DNA from: Flavobacteriaceae bacterium
GTDB taxonomy: Bacteria; Bacteroidota; Bacteroidia; UKL13-3
DNA: 64,000 nt
Assembly: GCA_009693575.1 (NCBI GenBank)
Contig: SHWZ01000005.1
Span: forward strand, 19,082-83,081
Direction of reading: 5' to 3'
The notes below the pieces were generated by a model that saw only the letters and a program-made list of their open reading frames with translations, ran no database searches and was not told the origin of the DNA. The translations under genes were made by a program, and so were the position numbers. Shown piece after piece: positions 28,805 through 40,600 of this stretch (positions are counted from its first letter, which is position 1; every line of letters begins with the position of its first letter).

Positions 28805-29698
28805 TCACTTATCCATATATCCAAACTCCTTCAGCATCCGGTCATTTTCCCGCCAGTTTTCTTTCACTTTCACAAAAGTCTTTAGAAATATTTTCTTGCC
28901 AAAAAATTTCTCCATCTCCAAGCGGGAGGCTGTCCCAAGCCGTTTTAGTCTTTCCCCTCCTTTGCCTATGATGATGGGTTTCTGGCTTTCGCGGATAATG
29001 TATATTTCGGCTTCAATACGTAGGATTGTTGGCTCATCTTTGAACGATGTAATACCAACTTCCACCGTGTAGGGAACTTCCTCTTGGTATTGCAGCAATA
29101 TCTTTTCACGGATGATTTCGGCAGCTATAAACCGTTCGGATTTATCAGTCAGTTGTTCCTTGTCAAAATAGGCGGGGCCTTCTGGCAGAAGCGATTTTAC
29201 CAAGTCAAGCAAGGCCGTGATATTGAACTTTGACAACACCGAAAGTGGCACCACATAGTTAGCTCCCAAGCTGGCTTTAATTATATCAAGCATCTCTTGG
29301 GTCTGCTCTTGGGTCAGTTGGTCCACTTTGTTCAGCACCACGATGGTGGGCACTTTGCTGGCAAATACCTTCTCTGAATATTCATCAGGTTCCCAGGGTG
29401 CAACCGCATCTATCATATATACAAATACGTCAGCATCTTCGTAACTTTCTTTTACAAAGTTCATCATCTTTTCGTGTAGCTTATGCGATGGTACAATTGT
29501 ACCGGGAGTATCCGAAAACACTATCTGAAAATCGTCGCCACTCAATATCCCTTTGATGCGGTGTCGTGTCGTTTGGGCCTTGTGTGTGATGATGCTTATA
29601 CGTTCACCAAGCAAGGCATTTATCAACGAAGATTTTCCAGCATTGGGCTTACCAATGATAGATACATAACCTGAACGATGGGTGATAGTTGTTTCCAT
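28805..29698 (-). CDS. era: GTPase Era
   Basis: GKPNAGKSSLINALLGE, DTPGTI, NKVDQL, C-terminal KH domain IIGKGGERLKRLGTASRLEMEKFFGKKIFL. Confidence 0.96.
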   Translation of the reverse strand: METTITHRSGYVSIIGKPNAGKSSLINALLGERISIITHKAQTTRHRIKGILSGDDFQIVFSDTPGTIVPSHKLHEKMMNFVKESYEDADVFVYMIDAVAPWEPDEYSEKVFASKVPTIVVLNKVDQLTQEQTQEMLDIIKASLGANYVVPLSVLSKFNITALLDLVKSLLPEGPAYFDKEQLTDKSERFIAAEIIREKILLQYQEEVPYTVEVGITSFKDEPTILRIEAEIYIIRESQKPIIIGKGGERLKRLGTASRLEMEKFFGKKIFLKTFVKVKENWRENDRMLKEFGYMDK

Positions 29699-29700
29699 GT

Positions 29701-31083
29701 TTATAGTATAAATTCATCTCCTGCTTCGGGCAGCCACACTTCGGGCAGTCCTCCTTCTTCGAGCTTTTGTTGCAGCGTTTCCATGTTCAATCCTTCGCCG
29801 TGCACCAAGAATGTTTTGCCTGCATTTGCCTGCAATATATCGTATGTCAGTTGTTCTCCATCAGCATGACTGCTGAATGCATCGGTTGAAGCAACGGTAG
29901 CGTACACCGGCAGCTCCCTGTTTTTTATGCGAATAGTTTGCATCCCTTGCAAAAGGCGATGGCCGAGAGTTCCTTCGGCACAATAGCCTGCAATGAGTAT
30001 AGTTGAGTAGGGGTTGGATATATTGTTGGCCACATGCTGCTGTATGCGTCCACCCTCCACCATACCGGCTGCACTTACAATAATGCAAGGGTCGAAATAG
30101 CTATCGAGTTCTTTGCTGTGTTCGGCATCTTCCACCAGTTGCAGGTTTTCCCAGTGGAACAAATCTCCATGCGATTTCAGAAATTCCCTTGCCTCATCGT
30201 TAAGTAAGTGTATATTCTTTTCGTAAATGTCAATGCCTTTGATGGCCAATGGGCTATCTACAAAAACCTTTATGGGTGGGAGTTTGCCTTGTTCGTGTAG
30301 CTTTTTCAGGCAAAACAAAATGGCTTGTGTACGCCCAACAGAGAATGCTGGGATAATTAACCTTCCGTTCTTTTGCACACAACAGCTTTCTACAAACTGC
30401 ATCAGTTCTTCAGCAGGGTCTATTCCCTTTCGGTGATTGCGGTTTCCATAGGTGCTTTCGCTAATCAGTGCATCGCATTTCTGTATAGGTTCGGCATCAG
30501 GGGTTAGGGGTGAATTATTTCGGCCACGGTCACCAGTAAAATATAGTGTTTTGAGTTTTCCTTTGTCTTCAATTTTTAGCAAAACAGCAGCAGCACCCAA
30601 CAGATGCCCGGCTCCGCAGAACTCCATTTCCACATGTTCGTGCAGTCGAAATGGTTTGTGAAAGTCAAGGGTCACAAACTGCTCCATGCTTTCATTCACG
30701 TTGCTTGTGGTATATAAAGGTTTGGGCGATTTTACCTTGCCCTTTTTGCCTTTTTTATATTCATAGCTTTGTATCTTAGCCGAATCGAGCAGCAATTGCC
30801 GACTTAGTTGCAATGTAGGCGGGGTGCATAGTATCTGCCCCCTGAACCCTTGTCGCACAAGGTTGGGTATATTTCCAGAATGGTCGATGTGTGCATGAGA
30901 AAGGATAACGCAGCCGATAGAAGTTGGTTCAAATGGAAATGAAACTTGTGGAGCATAATGAAAATTACGTTTCTGTTCATAATCCAGTCCACAATCCAGC
31001 AAAATGCGGTAGCCATCATGCAACTCTATTAAGTGCATACTGCCAGTTACCTGCCTGGCTGCTCCCCAGAATATCAGTTTCAC
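29701..31083 (-). CDS. MBL-fold RNA-specificity (beta-CASP) metallohydrolase
   Basis: LSHAHIDHSGNIPNL, SESTYGNRNH, IPAFSVGRTQ, AAGMVEGGRIQQHV, FSSHADGEQL, FLVHGE. Confidence 0.92.
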   Translation of the reverse strand: MKLIFWGAARQVTGSMHLIELHDGYRILLDCGLDYEQKRNFHYAPQVSFPFEPTSIGCVILSHAHIDHSGNIPNLVRQGFRGQILCTPPTLQLSRQLLLDSAKIQSYEYKKGKKGKVKSPKPLYTTSNVNESMEQFVTLDFHKPFRLHEHVEMEFCGAGHLLGAAAVLLKIEDKGKLKTLYFTGDRGRNNSPLTPDAEPIQKCDALISESTYGNRNHRKGIDPAEELMQFVESCCVQKNGRLIIPAFSVGRTQAILFCLKKLHEQGKLPPIKVFVDSPLAIKGIDIYEKNIHLLNDEAREFLKSHGDLFHWENLQLVEDAEHSKELDSYFDPCIIVSAAGMVEGGRIQQHVANNISNPYSTILIAGYCAEGTLGHRLLQGMQTIRIKNRELPVYATVASTDAFSSHADGEQLTYDILQANAGKTFLVHGEGLNMETLQQKLEEGGLPEVWLPEAGDEFIL

Positions 31084-31895
31084 TCTTTGATAAATTTATA
31101 GTTTTTGCCTCCCCACGATACAATATACAAACCTGCCTTCAAGCTAGAAATATCCACTTGCCCATTTGCAATAGTAAACGATTTACTTTTCCCATCCAAC
31201 CCAACAATAGTAACCCTTTCTAAACTTGATGGGACAAGCAGAAAGTCGTTCGCAGGATTGGGGTAAACCATCGTTCCCTTCTTATCCCATTCCAATATAT
31301 CAAGGGTTTTGTTGCTAAATGAGAATGCATCCAGCCACAACGATTCTCCATTTTTAGGAACAGCCGTAGTCGGAAAAGAAACTGTCAACGAACACCGTTG
31401 TGCTGTTTGATTAATGATATAATTTATTGGCAGGCTCCACTCCGTCCACGAGTTGGCTGCTCCAAGCTGGGTGCTGCTGCTGGCAGACATGACCCAGTTG
31501 CCATTGCTGTCCTTCACCAAGAATTCTAGGCTGATATTGAAAGACGATCCTGTGAGTTTGTAGAAGCCTTTTAACTCGGTTGGTTTTCCTTTAAAATTGA
31601 AAGGAAGTATGAGAGTTTCCCCTACGGTAAAGCCACTAGAATCACGAGCTGAGGTGATCATCAAACTATATGTTCCATTTTTTGAATCGTTGCTGCGTTG
31701 TATTCTTGGGGTATCGCCATTAGCCAACAGTTTTGCAGCATACTCCAAATTCCAATTTTTTGGTTTGATATATTTTCCAGTGTCAATATTTTCCCATTCC
31801 TCAAAACTAAAATTGGGTATAAAAGTCTGGGCATTGCTATCCCAAACAAACACTTGAAAACCCAGCAAAATGAAGCATAGCCTTGAATACAACAA
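31080..31895 (-). CDS. Secreted protein with T9SS type A sorting domain
   Basis: Signal peptide; NFSFEEWENIDTGKYIKPKNWN domain; C-terminus VYPNPANDFLLVPS...LKAGLYIVSWGGKNYKFIKE. Confidence 0.8.
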   Translation of the reverse strand: MLYSRLCFILLGFQVFVWDSNAQTFIPNFSFEEWENIDTGKYIKPKNWNLEYAAKLLANGDTPRIQRSNDSKNGTYSLMITSARDSSGFTVGETLILPFNFKGKPTELKGFYKLTGSSFNISLEFLVKDSNGNWVMSASSSTQLGAANSWTEWSLPINYIINQTAQRCSLTVSFPTTAVPKNGESLWLDAFSFSNKTLDILEWDKKGTMVYPNPANDFLLVPSSLERVTIVGLDGKSKSFTIANGQVDISSLKAGLYIVSWGGKNYKFIKE

Positions 31896-31899
31896 TAAA

Positions 31900-32865
31900 T
31901 TATTTTAAGGATTTTGGTTGCTCGGCAGGTTCAAGTTCGTAATGGTTTTGTGAAATAACCGAATGACGGTCAATATACCTTGGGCCTTCTACAGTCCAAT
32001 CTGCCAGCGATTTTTTGTCGTAGCGGCAGGTGTTGCATATAAATCCTGAGTTGCCTTCGGGAGTATCTTCTACTTCTCCCCATTGGTCTTTGCGGCCGGT
32101 AACACGCAGCACTTCATCGCCAAAAAGCCACACTGCTGCACGGCCACTGCATTTGTCGCAGTTGCGGTGGGCATCCATCGGCCTGGTGAACCACACACGG
32201 CTTTTGAACCGAAACGTTTTATCGGTCAATGCACCTACAGGGCAAACGTCAATCACGTTGCCACTGAAATCATTGTCAACCACATTTTCTATGTAGGTAG
32301 AAATTTCAGCATGGTCTCCACGACCAAGCACACCGTGAACCCTCTTGTCAGTTATCTGGTCGGCGGTGTTCACACAGCGGTAGCAAAGGATACAGCGATT
32401 CATGTGCAACTTTATATGTTCGCCAATATCAACTGGCTCAAAGGTGCGGCGTTCAAATTCAAAACGGGTTTTCTCCAGGCCATGCTCGTAGCTAAGGTCT
32501 TGCAGATGGCATTCTCCAGCCTGGTCGCAGATGGGGCAGTCGAGTGGGTGGTTCATTAGCAAGTATTCCACCACACCGTTGCGTGCGTCAAGCACCCGTT
32601 CGCTGGTAGTATTTTTTACTATCATTCCATCCATGATTGGTGTACTGCAGCTGGCTACCAACTTAGGCATAGGGCGTGGGTCTTTGGTGCTTCCAGCTGA
32701 AACTTCTACCAAGCATGTACGACATTTCCCGCCACTCACTTTTAGTTTGCTATAATAGCACATGGCAGGGGGCGACACGTCGGGTCCTATCATGCGGGCA
32801 GCGTTCAGAATGGTTGTACCGTCAGGCACTTCTATTTCACGGTCATCTATGGTTACTATGGGCAT
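31900..32865 (-). CDS. nuoG: NADH-quinone oxidoreductase subunit G (short form, Fe-S N-terminal region)
   Basis: CYYSKLKVSGGKCRTCLVEV (2Fe-2S), HPLDCPICDQAGECHLQD, MNRCILCYRCVNTADQI, DVCPVGALTDKTFRFKSRVW. Confidence 0.93.
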   Translation of the reverse strand: MPIVTIDDREIEVPDGTTILNAARMIGPDVSPPAMCYYSKLKVSGGKCRTCLVEVSAGSTKDPRPMPKLVASCSTPIMDGMIVKNTTSERVLDARNGVVEYLLMNHPLDCPICDQAGECHLQDLSYEHGLEKTRFEFERRTFEPVDIGEHIKLHMNRCILCYRCVNTADQITDKRVHGVLGRGDHAEISTYIENVVDNDFSGNVIDVCPVGALTDKTFRFKSRVWFTRPMDAHRNCDKCSGRAAVWLFGDEVLRVTGRKDQWGEVEDTPEGNSGFICNTCRYDKKSLADWTVEGPRYIDRHSVISQNHYELEPAEQPKSLK

Positions 32866-32891
32866 TGCTGTGATACTTTTTGTTAAATAAA

Positions 32892-34247
32892 TTAAGCACT
32901 TGCGGTTTCATATTTCGTTTCACCAACCAATCCATAGCTTTTTGTTTGGGCCAACTGTGGATTCTTCACATGCCATTCAAACTCTTCCCGGAAATGGCGG
33001 ATGGCTGCCGCTACAGGCCAGGCTGCGGCATCTCCCAATGGACAAATGGTGTTGCCTTCTATTCTGCGTTGGATGTCCCATAGCAGATCAATATCTTCCA
33101 TGGTTGCTCCTTTGCCATGTTCTATTTTGTCGAGCACTTTTAACATCCAGCCGGTGCCTTCACGGCAGGGGCTGCATTGGCCACAGCTTTCATGATTGTA
33201 AAAGCGGGTGAAATTCCAGGTGTTACGAACAATACATTGGTCTTCGTCATATACAATAAATCCACCTGAGCCCATCATGGTGCCACTGGCAAATCCTCCA
33301 TCAGCAAGGCTCTCATAGGTCATTAGTCTGTCTTCGCCTTTTATGTTTTTGTAAAATAATCCAGCAGGAACAATTGGCACTGATGAGCCTCCGGGAACTA
33401 CGGCTTTCAATCTCTTTCCATGGGCCACACCACCACAGTATTCATCACTATTCAGGAACTCCTCTACTGGTAAGCCCATTTCCAATTCAAACACACCCGG
33501 GGTTTTTATATTGCCGCAAGCGGAAATAAGTTTTGTTCCAGTGCTTTTGCCAATACCAATTTTGGCATATTCATCACCACCATCATTCACGATCGGAACA
33601 ACTGCTGCAATGGTTTCCACATTGTTCACCACCGTAGGGCAGCCCCACAATCCTTTCACTGCTGGGAAGGGTGGTTTCATACGTGGATTTCCCCGTTTTC
33701 CTTCCAGGGATTCCAATAAGGCAGTTTCTTCGCCGCAGATATATGCACCACCACCGGGCTGCATGTAAAGTTCAAAATCAAATCCACTGCCGAGTATATT
33801 TTTTCCAATAAAGCCCTTTGCTCGTGCTTCTTCAATGGCTGTTTCTAGAATTTCATAAATCCAGCGGTATTCGCCACGAATGTAAATATAGGAAACTTTT
33901 GCACCCAAAGCATAGCTGCTAGTTATCATTCCTTCTATAAGTAAATGAGGAAGGTACTCCATCAAGTAACGGTCTTTGAATGTACCGGGTTCGCTTTCGT
34001 CGGCATTGCACACGAGGTAGCGGGGCACTCCTTCGGGCTTGGCCAAAAAGCTCCACTTCATGCCAGTAGGGAAACCTGCTCCACCACGCCCGCGAAGGCC
34101 AGATTTTTTCACTTCTTCTACTACCTCTTCGGGGGTCATTTTCTTCAAAGCTTTCTCCACCGAGCGATAGCCGCCATGCTTCATGTAGGTATCTATATGG
34201 CGAATGCCTTCTACCTTGTCGTGTTCGAGTAATAGTTTGCGTGGCAT
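32892..34247 (-). CDS. nuoF: NADH-quinone oxidoreductase subunit F
   Basis: [83 protein letters not shown]. Confidence 0.97.
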   Translation of the reverse strand: MPRKLLLEHDKVEGIRHIDTYMKHGGYRSVEKALKKMTPEEVVEEVKKSGLRGRGGAGFPTGMKWSFLAKPEGVPRYLVCNADESEPGTFKDRYLMEYLPHLLIEGMITSSYALGAKVSYIYIRGEYRWIYEILETAIEEARAKGFIGKNILGSGFDFELYMQPGGGAYICGEETALLESLEGKRGNPRMKPPFPAVKGLWGCPTVVNNVETIAAVVPIVNDGGDEYAKIGIGKSTGTKLISACGNIKTPGVFELEMGLPVEEFLNSDEYCGGVAHGKRLKAVVPGGSSVPIVPAGLFYKNIKGEDRLMTYESLADGGFASGTMMGSGGFIVYDEDQCIVRNTWNFTRFYNHESCGQCSPCREGTGWMLKVLDKIEHGKGATMEDIDLLWDIQRRIEGNTICPLGDAAAWPVAAAIRHFREEFEWHVKNPQLAQTKSYGLVGETKYETASA

Positions 34248-34248
34248 A

Positions 34249-34764
34249 TTATTTATTCCTCCAATCTCCTATTAGTTTGTCCATTTTTTCTGGGGTGAGA
34301 TACTCATGGAAATTATCTCCCACCTGCATCATGGGGGCATAGCCGCAAGCCCCAAGGCATTCTACCGTTCGCCAGGTGAAAAGTCCATCTGCGGTTATTT
34401 CACCTTCCTTTATTCCCAGCTTGTTTTCAAGGTATTTACATATATCCTCAGCACCCACAATCATGCAAGGCCCGGTGCGGCATACTTCTAATACATATTG
34501 TCCCACAGGGTGGAGGTGAAACATAGTATAGAACGTGGCAACCTCATATACTTCTATGGGTTGGAGTTGCAGCAGTTCTGCTACTTTGTCTTGAGCCTCC
34601 ACACTCACCCATCCATATTTTTTTTGTACAATATGAAGAAGTGGAATAATAGCAGATTTCTGTTTCCCTGCTGGGTATTGTTTGGTAAAATGCTCCACCT
34701 GAGCCATCATTTCAGGGGTGAATACTACGGCTGCTTTGCTATGCGAAGGTTTTGTGCTGTGCAT
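34249..34764 (-). CDS. nuoE: NADH-quinone oxidoreductase subunit E
   Basis: [71 protein letters not shown]. Confidence 0.96.
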   Translation of the reverse strand: MHSTKPSHSKAAVVFTPEMMAQVEHFTKQYPAGKQKSAIIPLLHIVQKKYGWVSVEAQDKVAELLQLQPIEVYEVATFYTMFHLHPVGQYVLEVCRTGPCMIVGAEDICKYLENKLGIKEGEITADGLFTWRTVECLGACGYAPMMQVGDNFHEYLTPEKMDKLIGDWRNK

Positions 34765-34788
34765 TGATTTAGCTTCTCAATTTTATAT

Positions 34789-35988
34789 TTAGGCGTCTAA
34801 TTCTCCTGCGATTACGTTCATGCTGCTCAGGGTTACCACGGCATCGCTCAGCAAAGCTCCCTTTATCATTTCGGGATAGGCTTGGTAATAAATAAAACAA
34901 GGCCTGCGGAAATGCAAACGGAATGGCTGACGGGTTCCATCAGAAACCAAGTAGAACCCTAGTTCTCCATTGCCGCCTTCTACCGAATGATATACTTCAC
35001 CTTTGGGTACATCCATTTCACCCATCACTATTTTGAAATGATAGATGAGGGCTTCCATGTTATTATACACATCATCCTTCGGAGGAAGATAAAAATCGGG
35101 CACATCGGCATGGTAATCTCCTTCGGGCAAATTGGCCAAAGCATCTTTCACTAATTTGAAACTCTCTAAAATTTCCTGTTGCCGCACCATGAAACGGTCG
35201 TAGGTGTCGCCTTGCGTACCCACCGGAATGGCAAAGTTAAAATCCTGATAACTGCTGTAGGGGTTCATTACTCGCACGTCATGATCAACACCAGCAGCCC
35301 GCAGGTTTGGACCAGTAAAGCCATAGTTCATTGCCCGCTCTGCCGAAATGGGCCCAGCCCCAATGCATCTGTCCATGAAAATACGGTTGCGTTCCAACAA
35401 ATCGCTAAACTGCTGAAAAACCTTTGGGAAACCTTTGATAAAGTCGTTCAATTTTTCATAAAACCGTGTACTGAAATCACGCTCGAAACCGCCTATTCGG
35501 CCAATGTTGGTTGTTAGTCTTGCACCACAAACTTCCTCAAAAATATCGTATATTTTTTCGCGTTGCTGAAATACATAAGTAAACCCGGTCAAAGCACCCG
35601 TGTCAACAGCTATCACTGAGTTGCACACCAAATGATCTGAAATACGGGCAAGCTCCATGATGATGATTCGCATGTAGTCCACACGTTTGGGTACTGTGCA
35701 TTTTATTAACTTTTCTACCGTCATGTGCCAGCCCAGGTTGTTGATAGGCGACGAGCAATAATTAAGGCGGTCAGTAAGCGGGGTTATCTGGTTGTAGGGC
35801 TTGTGTTCCGCTATCTTCTCAAAAGCACGGTGAATGTAGCCCACTGTCTGCTCACTATTGTGTATCCGCTCCCCGTTCATGGTGAGGATATTCTGAAAAA
35901 TGCCGTGCGTTGCTGGGTGTGTTGGCCCCAGATTCAATATTGACATTTCGCCTTCGAGGCTGTCAATTTCTTGTAGTTCGGTGCTCAT
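34789..35988 (-). CDS. nuoD: NADH-quinone oxidoreductase subunit D
   Basis: LNLGPTHPATHGIFQNILTMNGERI, GYIHRAFEKIAEHKPYNQITPLTDRLNYCS, GEVYHSVEGGNGELGFYLVSDGTRQPFRLHFRRPC. Confidence 0.97.
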   Translation of the reverse strand: MSTELQEIDSLEGEMSILNLGPTHPATHGIFQNILTMNGERIHNSEQTVGYIHRAFEKIAEHKPYNQITPLTDRLNYCSSPINNLGWHMTVEKLIKCTVPKRVDYMRIIIMELARISDHLVCNSVIAVDTGALTGFTYVFQQREKIYDIFEEVCGARLTTNIGRIGGFERDFSTRFYEKLNDFIKGFPKVFQQFSDLLERNRIFMDRCIGAGPISAERAMNYGFTGPNLRAAGVDHDVRVMNPYSSYQDFNFAIPVGTQGDTYDRFMVRQQEILESFKLVKDALANLPEGDYHADVPDFYLPPKDDVYNNMEALIYHFKIVMGEMDVPKGEVYHSVEGGNGELGFYLVSDGTRQPFRLHFRRPCFIYYQAYPEMIKGALLSDAVVTLSSMNVIAGELDA

Positions 35989-35991
35989 TTC

Positions 35992-36531
35992 TTATTTGAT
36001 ATACCTCTGGTCAAATTCCTGTCCTTTGTTTCCATCGCGGCCAAAGTAGCGGTCGTCTTTGTCGGTGCGTGTGCCATCTTCGAGTGCATATTCTTTTCGC
36101 ATCGGGTGGTAATCCATATCATCCATATTCAATATCCGTCGCAGGTTTGGGTGGCCTGTGAATAGTATACCATAGAAGTCGTAGGTTTCTCGCTCCATCC
36201 AATTTGCAGCATCGTAAAGTGATACAATGCTCGGCACTTCGGGCTTGGCCTTGGGCACAAAACACTTAAGGCGGATGCGTATATTTTTTGTCCACGAATG
36301 AACCAAATATACTACCCCCAGTTCGCGGCCCGCCTGTTCAGGATAATGAACCCCGCAGAGGTCAGTGAGGAAGCCGCATTGCAGCGTTTCTTCATCACGC
36401 AGAAAGGTGAGGATTGGTAACAGGCTATCAGGTTTCACTTCCAGCGTTAGCATCTCGTAAGGCTCATCAAAAGCCAGAATGCTGTCGGCAAAACGGGTGC
36501 GGATGAGGTCTAAAATTTCTTGATTGTTCAT
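35992..36531 (-). CDS. nuoC: NADH-quinone oxidoreductase subunit C
   Basis: DLCGVHYPEQAGRELGVVYLVHSW, SIVSLYDAANWMERETYDFYGILFTGHPNLRRIL. Confidence 0.95.
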   Translation of the reverse strand: MNNQEILDLIRTRFADSILAFDEPYEMLTLEVKPDSLLPILTFLRDEETLQCGFLTDLCGVHYPEQAGRELGVVYLVHSWTKNIRIRLKCFVPKAKPEVPSIVSLYDAANWMERETYDFYGILFTGHPNLRRILNMDDMDYHPMRKEYALEDGTRTDKDDRYFGRDGNKGQEFDQRYIK

Positions 36532-36532
36532 G

Positions 36533-37075
36533 TTACTTCAAATCATGACTATCCTGCAAAGCCTTGTACTCTGGTGAATTTCTCCTTCTCAAACTCTCAT
36601 GTTTCACCATCTCCTGTATTTTTATGATGCCATCCATAAACTGTTCGGGGCGGGGCGGGCAGCCTGGTACATATACATCCACAGGAATAATTCTATCTAT
36701 ACCCTGAAGAACAGAATAGGTATCGAAAATGCCACCGCTACTGGCACAAGCACCCACGGAAAGTACCCATTTAGGCTCAGCCATTTGTTCATACACTTGC
36801 TTCAAAACGGGCCCCAGTTTCTTGGCTATTGTTCCGGCCACAATCAGCATATCTGCCTGACGTGGACTAAAACTCATGCGTTCCATTCCGAAACGAGCAA
36901 GGTCGTAATTACTGCCCATAGTGGCCATAAACTCAATACCGCAGCATGAAGTAGCAAATGGCAATGGCCAAAGGCTGTTGGCTCGGGCAAGGCCAATCAT
37001 TTTATCTATAGCTCCAGTGCTGGTGGCCATAAAACCAGGGCCTTCAAAGCCGGGTATTTGTTGTTGGTCGCTCAT
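36533..37075 (-). CDS. nuoB: NADH-quinone oxidoreductase subunit B
   Basis: LWPLPFATSCCGIEFMA, FSPRQADMLIVAGTIAKKLGPVLKQVYEQMAEPKWVLSVGACASSGGIF, DVYVPGCPPRPEQFMDGI. Confidence 0.97.
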   Translation of the reverse strand: MSDQQQIPGFEGPGFMATSTGAIDKMIGLARANSLWPLPFATSCCGIEFMATMGSNYDLARFGMERMSFSPRQADMLIVAGTIAKKLGPVLKQVYEQMAEPKWVLSVGACASSGGIFDTYSVLQGIDRIIPVDVYVPGCPPRPEQFMDGIIKIQEMVKHESLRRRNSPEYKALQDSHDLK

Positions 37076-37125
37076 TTTCCTAAGTTAAAAATCGTACTTC
37101 GTAAATTGTATTTTGTACTTGCTTC

Positions 37126-37488
37126 TTATCTCTCCCACTCCAAGGCTCCCTTTTTCAATACATAAAAAAAACCAATGAGGAAAAAAGTAACGAACATGAC
37201 TACAGCAATGAAGCCTTCGCTGCCTAGTTCCTTAAAGTTGACTGCATAAGGATAAAAGAAAATTACCTCTACATCAAACAACACAAAAAGAATAGCGGTG
37301 AGGAAGTATTTCACCGAGAATTGAACACGGGCATTGCCCTGTATTTCGATGCCACATTCGAAATTTTCGTCTTTCACAGCTCCTTTACGGCGTGGGCCAA
37401 GGAAGTGGGTAACTACCAGCACCAGCCCTACAAAGCCTACGGCAACCATTGATTGCAGTACAATTGGTAAATAATCTTGAGTTTCCAT
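37126..37488 (-). CDS. nuoA: NADH-quinone oxidoreductase subunit A
   Basis: Three TMs; FECGIEIQGNARVQFSVKYFLTAILFVLFDVEVIFFYPYAV; start at METQDYLP, just after a TACATTTG box. Confidence 0.95.
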   Translation of the reverse strand: METQDYLPIVLQSMVAVGFVGLVLVVTHFLGPRRKGAVKDENFECGIEIQGNARVQFSVKYFLTAILFVLFDVEVIFFYPYAVNFKELGSEGFIAVVMFVTFFLIGFFYVLKKGALEWER

Positions 37489-37499
37489 AAATCGTGCTG

Positions 37500-37507
37500 C
37501 AAATGTA
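37500..37507 (-). promoter_or_regulatory. -7 box (TACATTTG on minus strand) upstream of nuoA
   Basis: Matches TAnnTTTG 11 nt upstream of the nuoA ATG; TTTC at the -33 position (19-nt spacer). Confidence 0.4.
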
Positions 37508-37607
37508 ACACGGGCAACGGTGCTGCGAAAATGGTAATTGGCAAATTTATTTCGCATAAAAAAGCACATTAGCTTAACTTTACGCCCTTAATTATCAAGG
37601 TCTGATT

Positions 37608-40600
37608 GTGAATAATACTTTTTTGAGCCTCTTTTTATTCTGGCTTGCCATGTCCATTGGCAATAAAAATCAGGCTCAGGTTGTCATCAACGAGCTACAG
37701 GGCATGAACCTAGGCAATATTCTTGACGAAGATGGGCAACCATCCAACTGGGTTGAACTTTACAATAGCGACTCTTTTGATGTGAACCTTCAAGGGTATT
37801 TTTTGAGCAACAAAAACGATAAACAGCAACGTTGGCCTTTGCCCCCAATTATTTTACAGTCAGGCAAGCATTTATTAATTTTTACCTCTGGCAAGGATCG
37901 AAGCTATTTTATTGACCACTGGGAAACGCCAGTTTGGTACAATGATATGTGGAAGTATAGGGTGCCGGCGGCAAACATGGCTAACTGGAATCAGCCCAAC
38001 TTTAATGACGCCCTTTGGGCAAATGGGAAAGGTGGAATTGGATTTGGAGATGGGGACGACAGCACCAATGTAGGAACCTGCACCAGTCTTTACCTGCGAA
38101 AGAAATTTGATGTGACCGATACAGCACAAGTGCTCAAAATGTTGTTTGCTCTTGATTATGATGATGGATATGTAGCCTACCTGAATGGCCAAGAAATTGC
38201 ACGAAATGGGCTAGGTGGCAATCCTCCAAACTGGAATGATCTTGCTTCTATAAACCATGAAGCCGTTATATATACAGGTGGACAACCTGATACGGTGAGT
38301 GTTTTGTCAAATGTTTTCAAAGGCTTACTGAAACCCACTGGTAATCTTTTGGCTATAGAAATCCACAACAATACCGGTAACAGCACTGATATGTCTGCCA
38401 TTCCTTTTTTAAGCTTAGCAATTACTGATTCTGGACAGTGGTATCCAAGCCACAACCTTAGTTGGATTCCTTCTTCGGGCAAAAATTACTTTCACACCAA
38501 TTTTACTACAAAACGCAACACTACAGTTTATCTTAGTGACGCATCGGGAAAAATTCTTGATGAAAAAAGCACTGGATATTTAGATAGCGGTTTGGTGGCT
38601 GCAAGAATTCCTGATGGAAAAAACTGGTGCATAAGTGCTACAGAAACACCTGACAGCAGCAACAATGGGCAAAAATGTATTGCAGGATATGCACCAACTC
38701 CGAGCTTCAACCTGAAGGCTGGATTCTACAATTCCAACCAAAGTCTTGCTCTCTCAAGTCCCAACAATAAATGCATCATTCGATTCACCACCAATTGCAA
38801 AGAACCGGATAGCAGCTCAAAACTTTTCACAGGGTCAATTATTCTTCAAAAAAGTACAGTGGTGAAAGCTCGTTGCTTTGACACATCAGGGTCCATGCTT
38901 CCAAGTAAGGTTGTTACCAATAGCTATTTTATTAAGGAGAGTGTTGATTTGCCTGTGATTTCTATATCCGCTGATTCAAGTGATATTTGGGACTACTACA
39001 AAGGTATCTATGTATATGGTCCCAACGCCGACTCGGTGAATTTCCCCTACTTTGGTTCTAATTTTTGGCAAAACTGGGAAAAACCATGTCATGTAGAATA
39101 TTTCAAGCCCAGCAAGAAGGGCAATCAATTGTTTGAGTTAGATGCCGGATTGAGCATACACGGCAACTGGAGCAAAGGTTTCCCTCAACGAAGTTTCAGA
39201 ATAGAAACCCGAAATATGTATGATAGTTCCAAGATTAACTATCCATTATGGGATGTGAGAGGCTATTCAGAAATTGAAAACTTTAATATACGCAATGCTG
39301 GCATAGATTGGATGAACTGCCACTTGCGTGATGATGTGATGCAGCAAAATGTATTGAACACCCATAACGACATAATGGCAAGTCAGCCATGTGTGGTTTT
39401 TTTGAATGGATTGTATTGGGGTGTTTACCAAATTCGCGAGAAGCAAGACCAAGACTACTTGAAAGCTATTCATGGCATAGACCCCGCCAATGTAGATATA
39501 CTGAAATGGAATAACTCGGTTGAACGAGGTGATGGCACTGACTGGACCAATCTTTATTCATTCATCTCGAGTAGCGATATGACCCAAGCCAATAGCTATG
39601 ACAGCCTGACAAAGCTCGTGGACATCGAAAACTATGCAGACTATTTTGCCTCAGAAACTTATTATGTAAACAATGATTGGCTGGGAGATTGGACCAATAA
39701 TATTAAGTTCTGGAAGGAGAAAAAACAGGGCAGAAAGTGGCGTTATATTATGTGGGATACTGATTTTGGACTTGGCCTGTCCAGTAGTCCAGACTATGAT
39801 AAACTATATGCTCTTCGCTATCCTAATTCATGGAACTGGCATTCGGTTATGTTTGATACTATTATCACCAACTCAAACTTCCGGAAGTATTTTGTGAACC
39901 GATATGCAGATTTAATCAATACGGTCTTTCTGCCCTCCCACCTCAAGACAACACTGAAAGAGTTTGTAGATACCATGGACGATGAGATGCTACGCAGCTA
40001 TAAGCGGTGGACAGCTCAAACTGACCTAACGAATTGGCAAAACAATCTCACAAATATGCGGAATTTTATTGACGCACGTCCGGCATATGCCCGCAATTTT
40101 ATTCAAAGCAATTTCAACCTTGGCGGACAAGTAACTCTTACGTTGGATGTGCAGCCGGCTGGAGCTGGCAAAATTCATATAAGCACCATAACACCAACTA
40201 AATATCCGTGGAATGGAGTATATTTTAATGGGGTGCCTGTTATGATTACGGCCATTGCCAACCCTGGTTACACATTCAGTCATTATGCTATTGGGGCTGC
40301 TACAGACAGCAGTCAGTCTGTGTTAAAAAACTATACCTCTTCAACAACTATCAAAGCTTATTTCACAGGAGGAAAAATGGCTTTGAAATTGGCGGTAAGT
40401 GAAATAAACTACAACTCGCCTGACACGATAGACCCTGGTAACTGGGTGGAGCTGCACAACTATGGCAATTATCCACTCGACATTAGTGAGTATACCCTTC
40501 ATACACAAGGTGATTTCAGAAAGTTTAGTATCCCTTTGGGAACGGTTATTCCAACCAACAGCTATTTGGTGTTATGTGAAGATTCGGTGAAGTTCAAACA

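Noticed and set aside
32083-32559. 158-aa plus-strand ORF within nuoG
   Set aside because: Antisense to conserved Fe-S ligand motifs of NuoG; low-plausibility composition.
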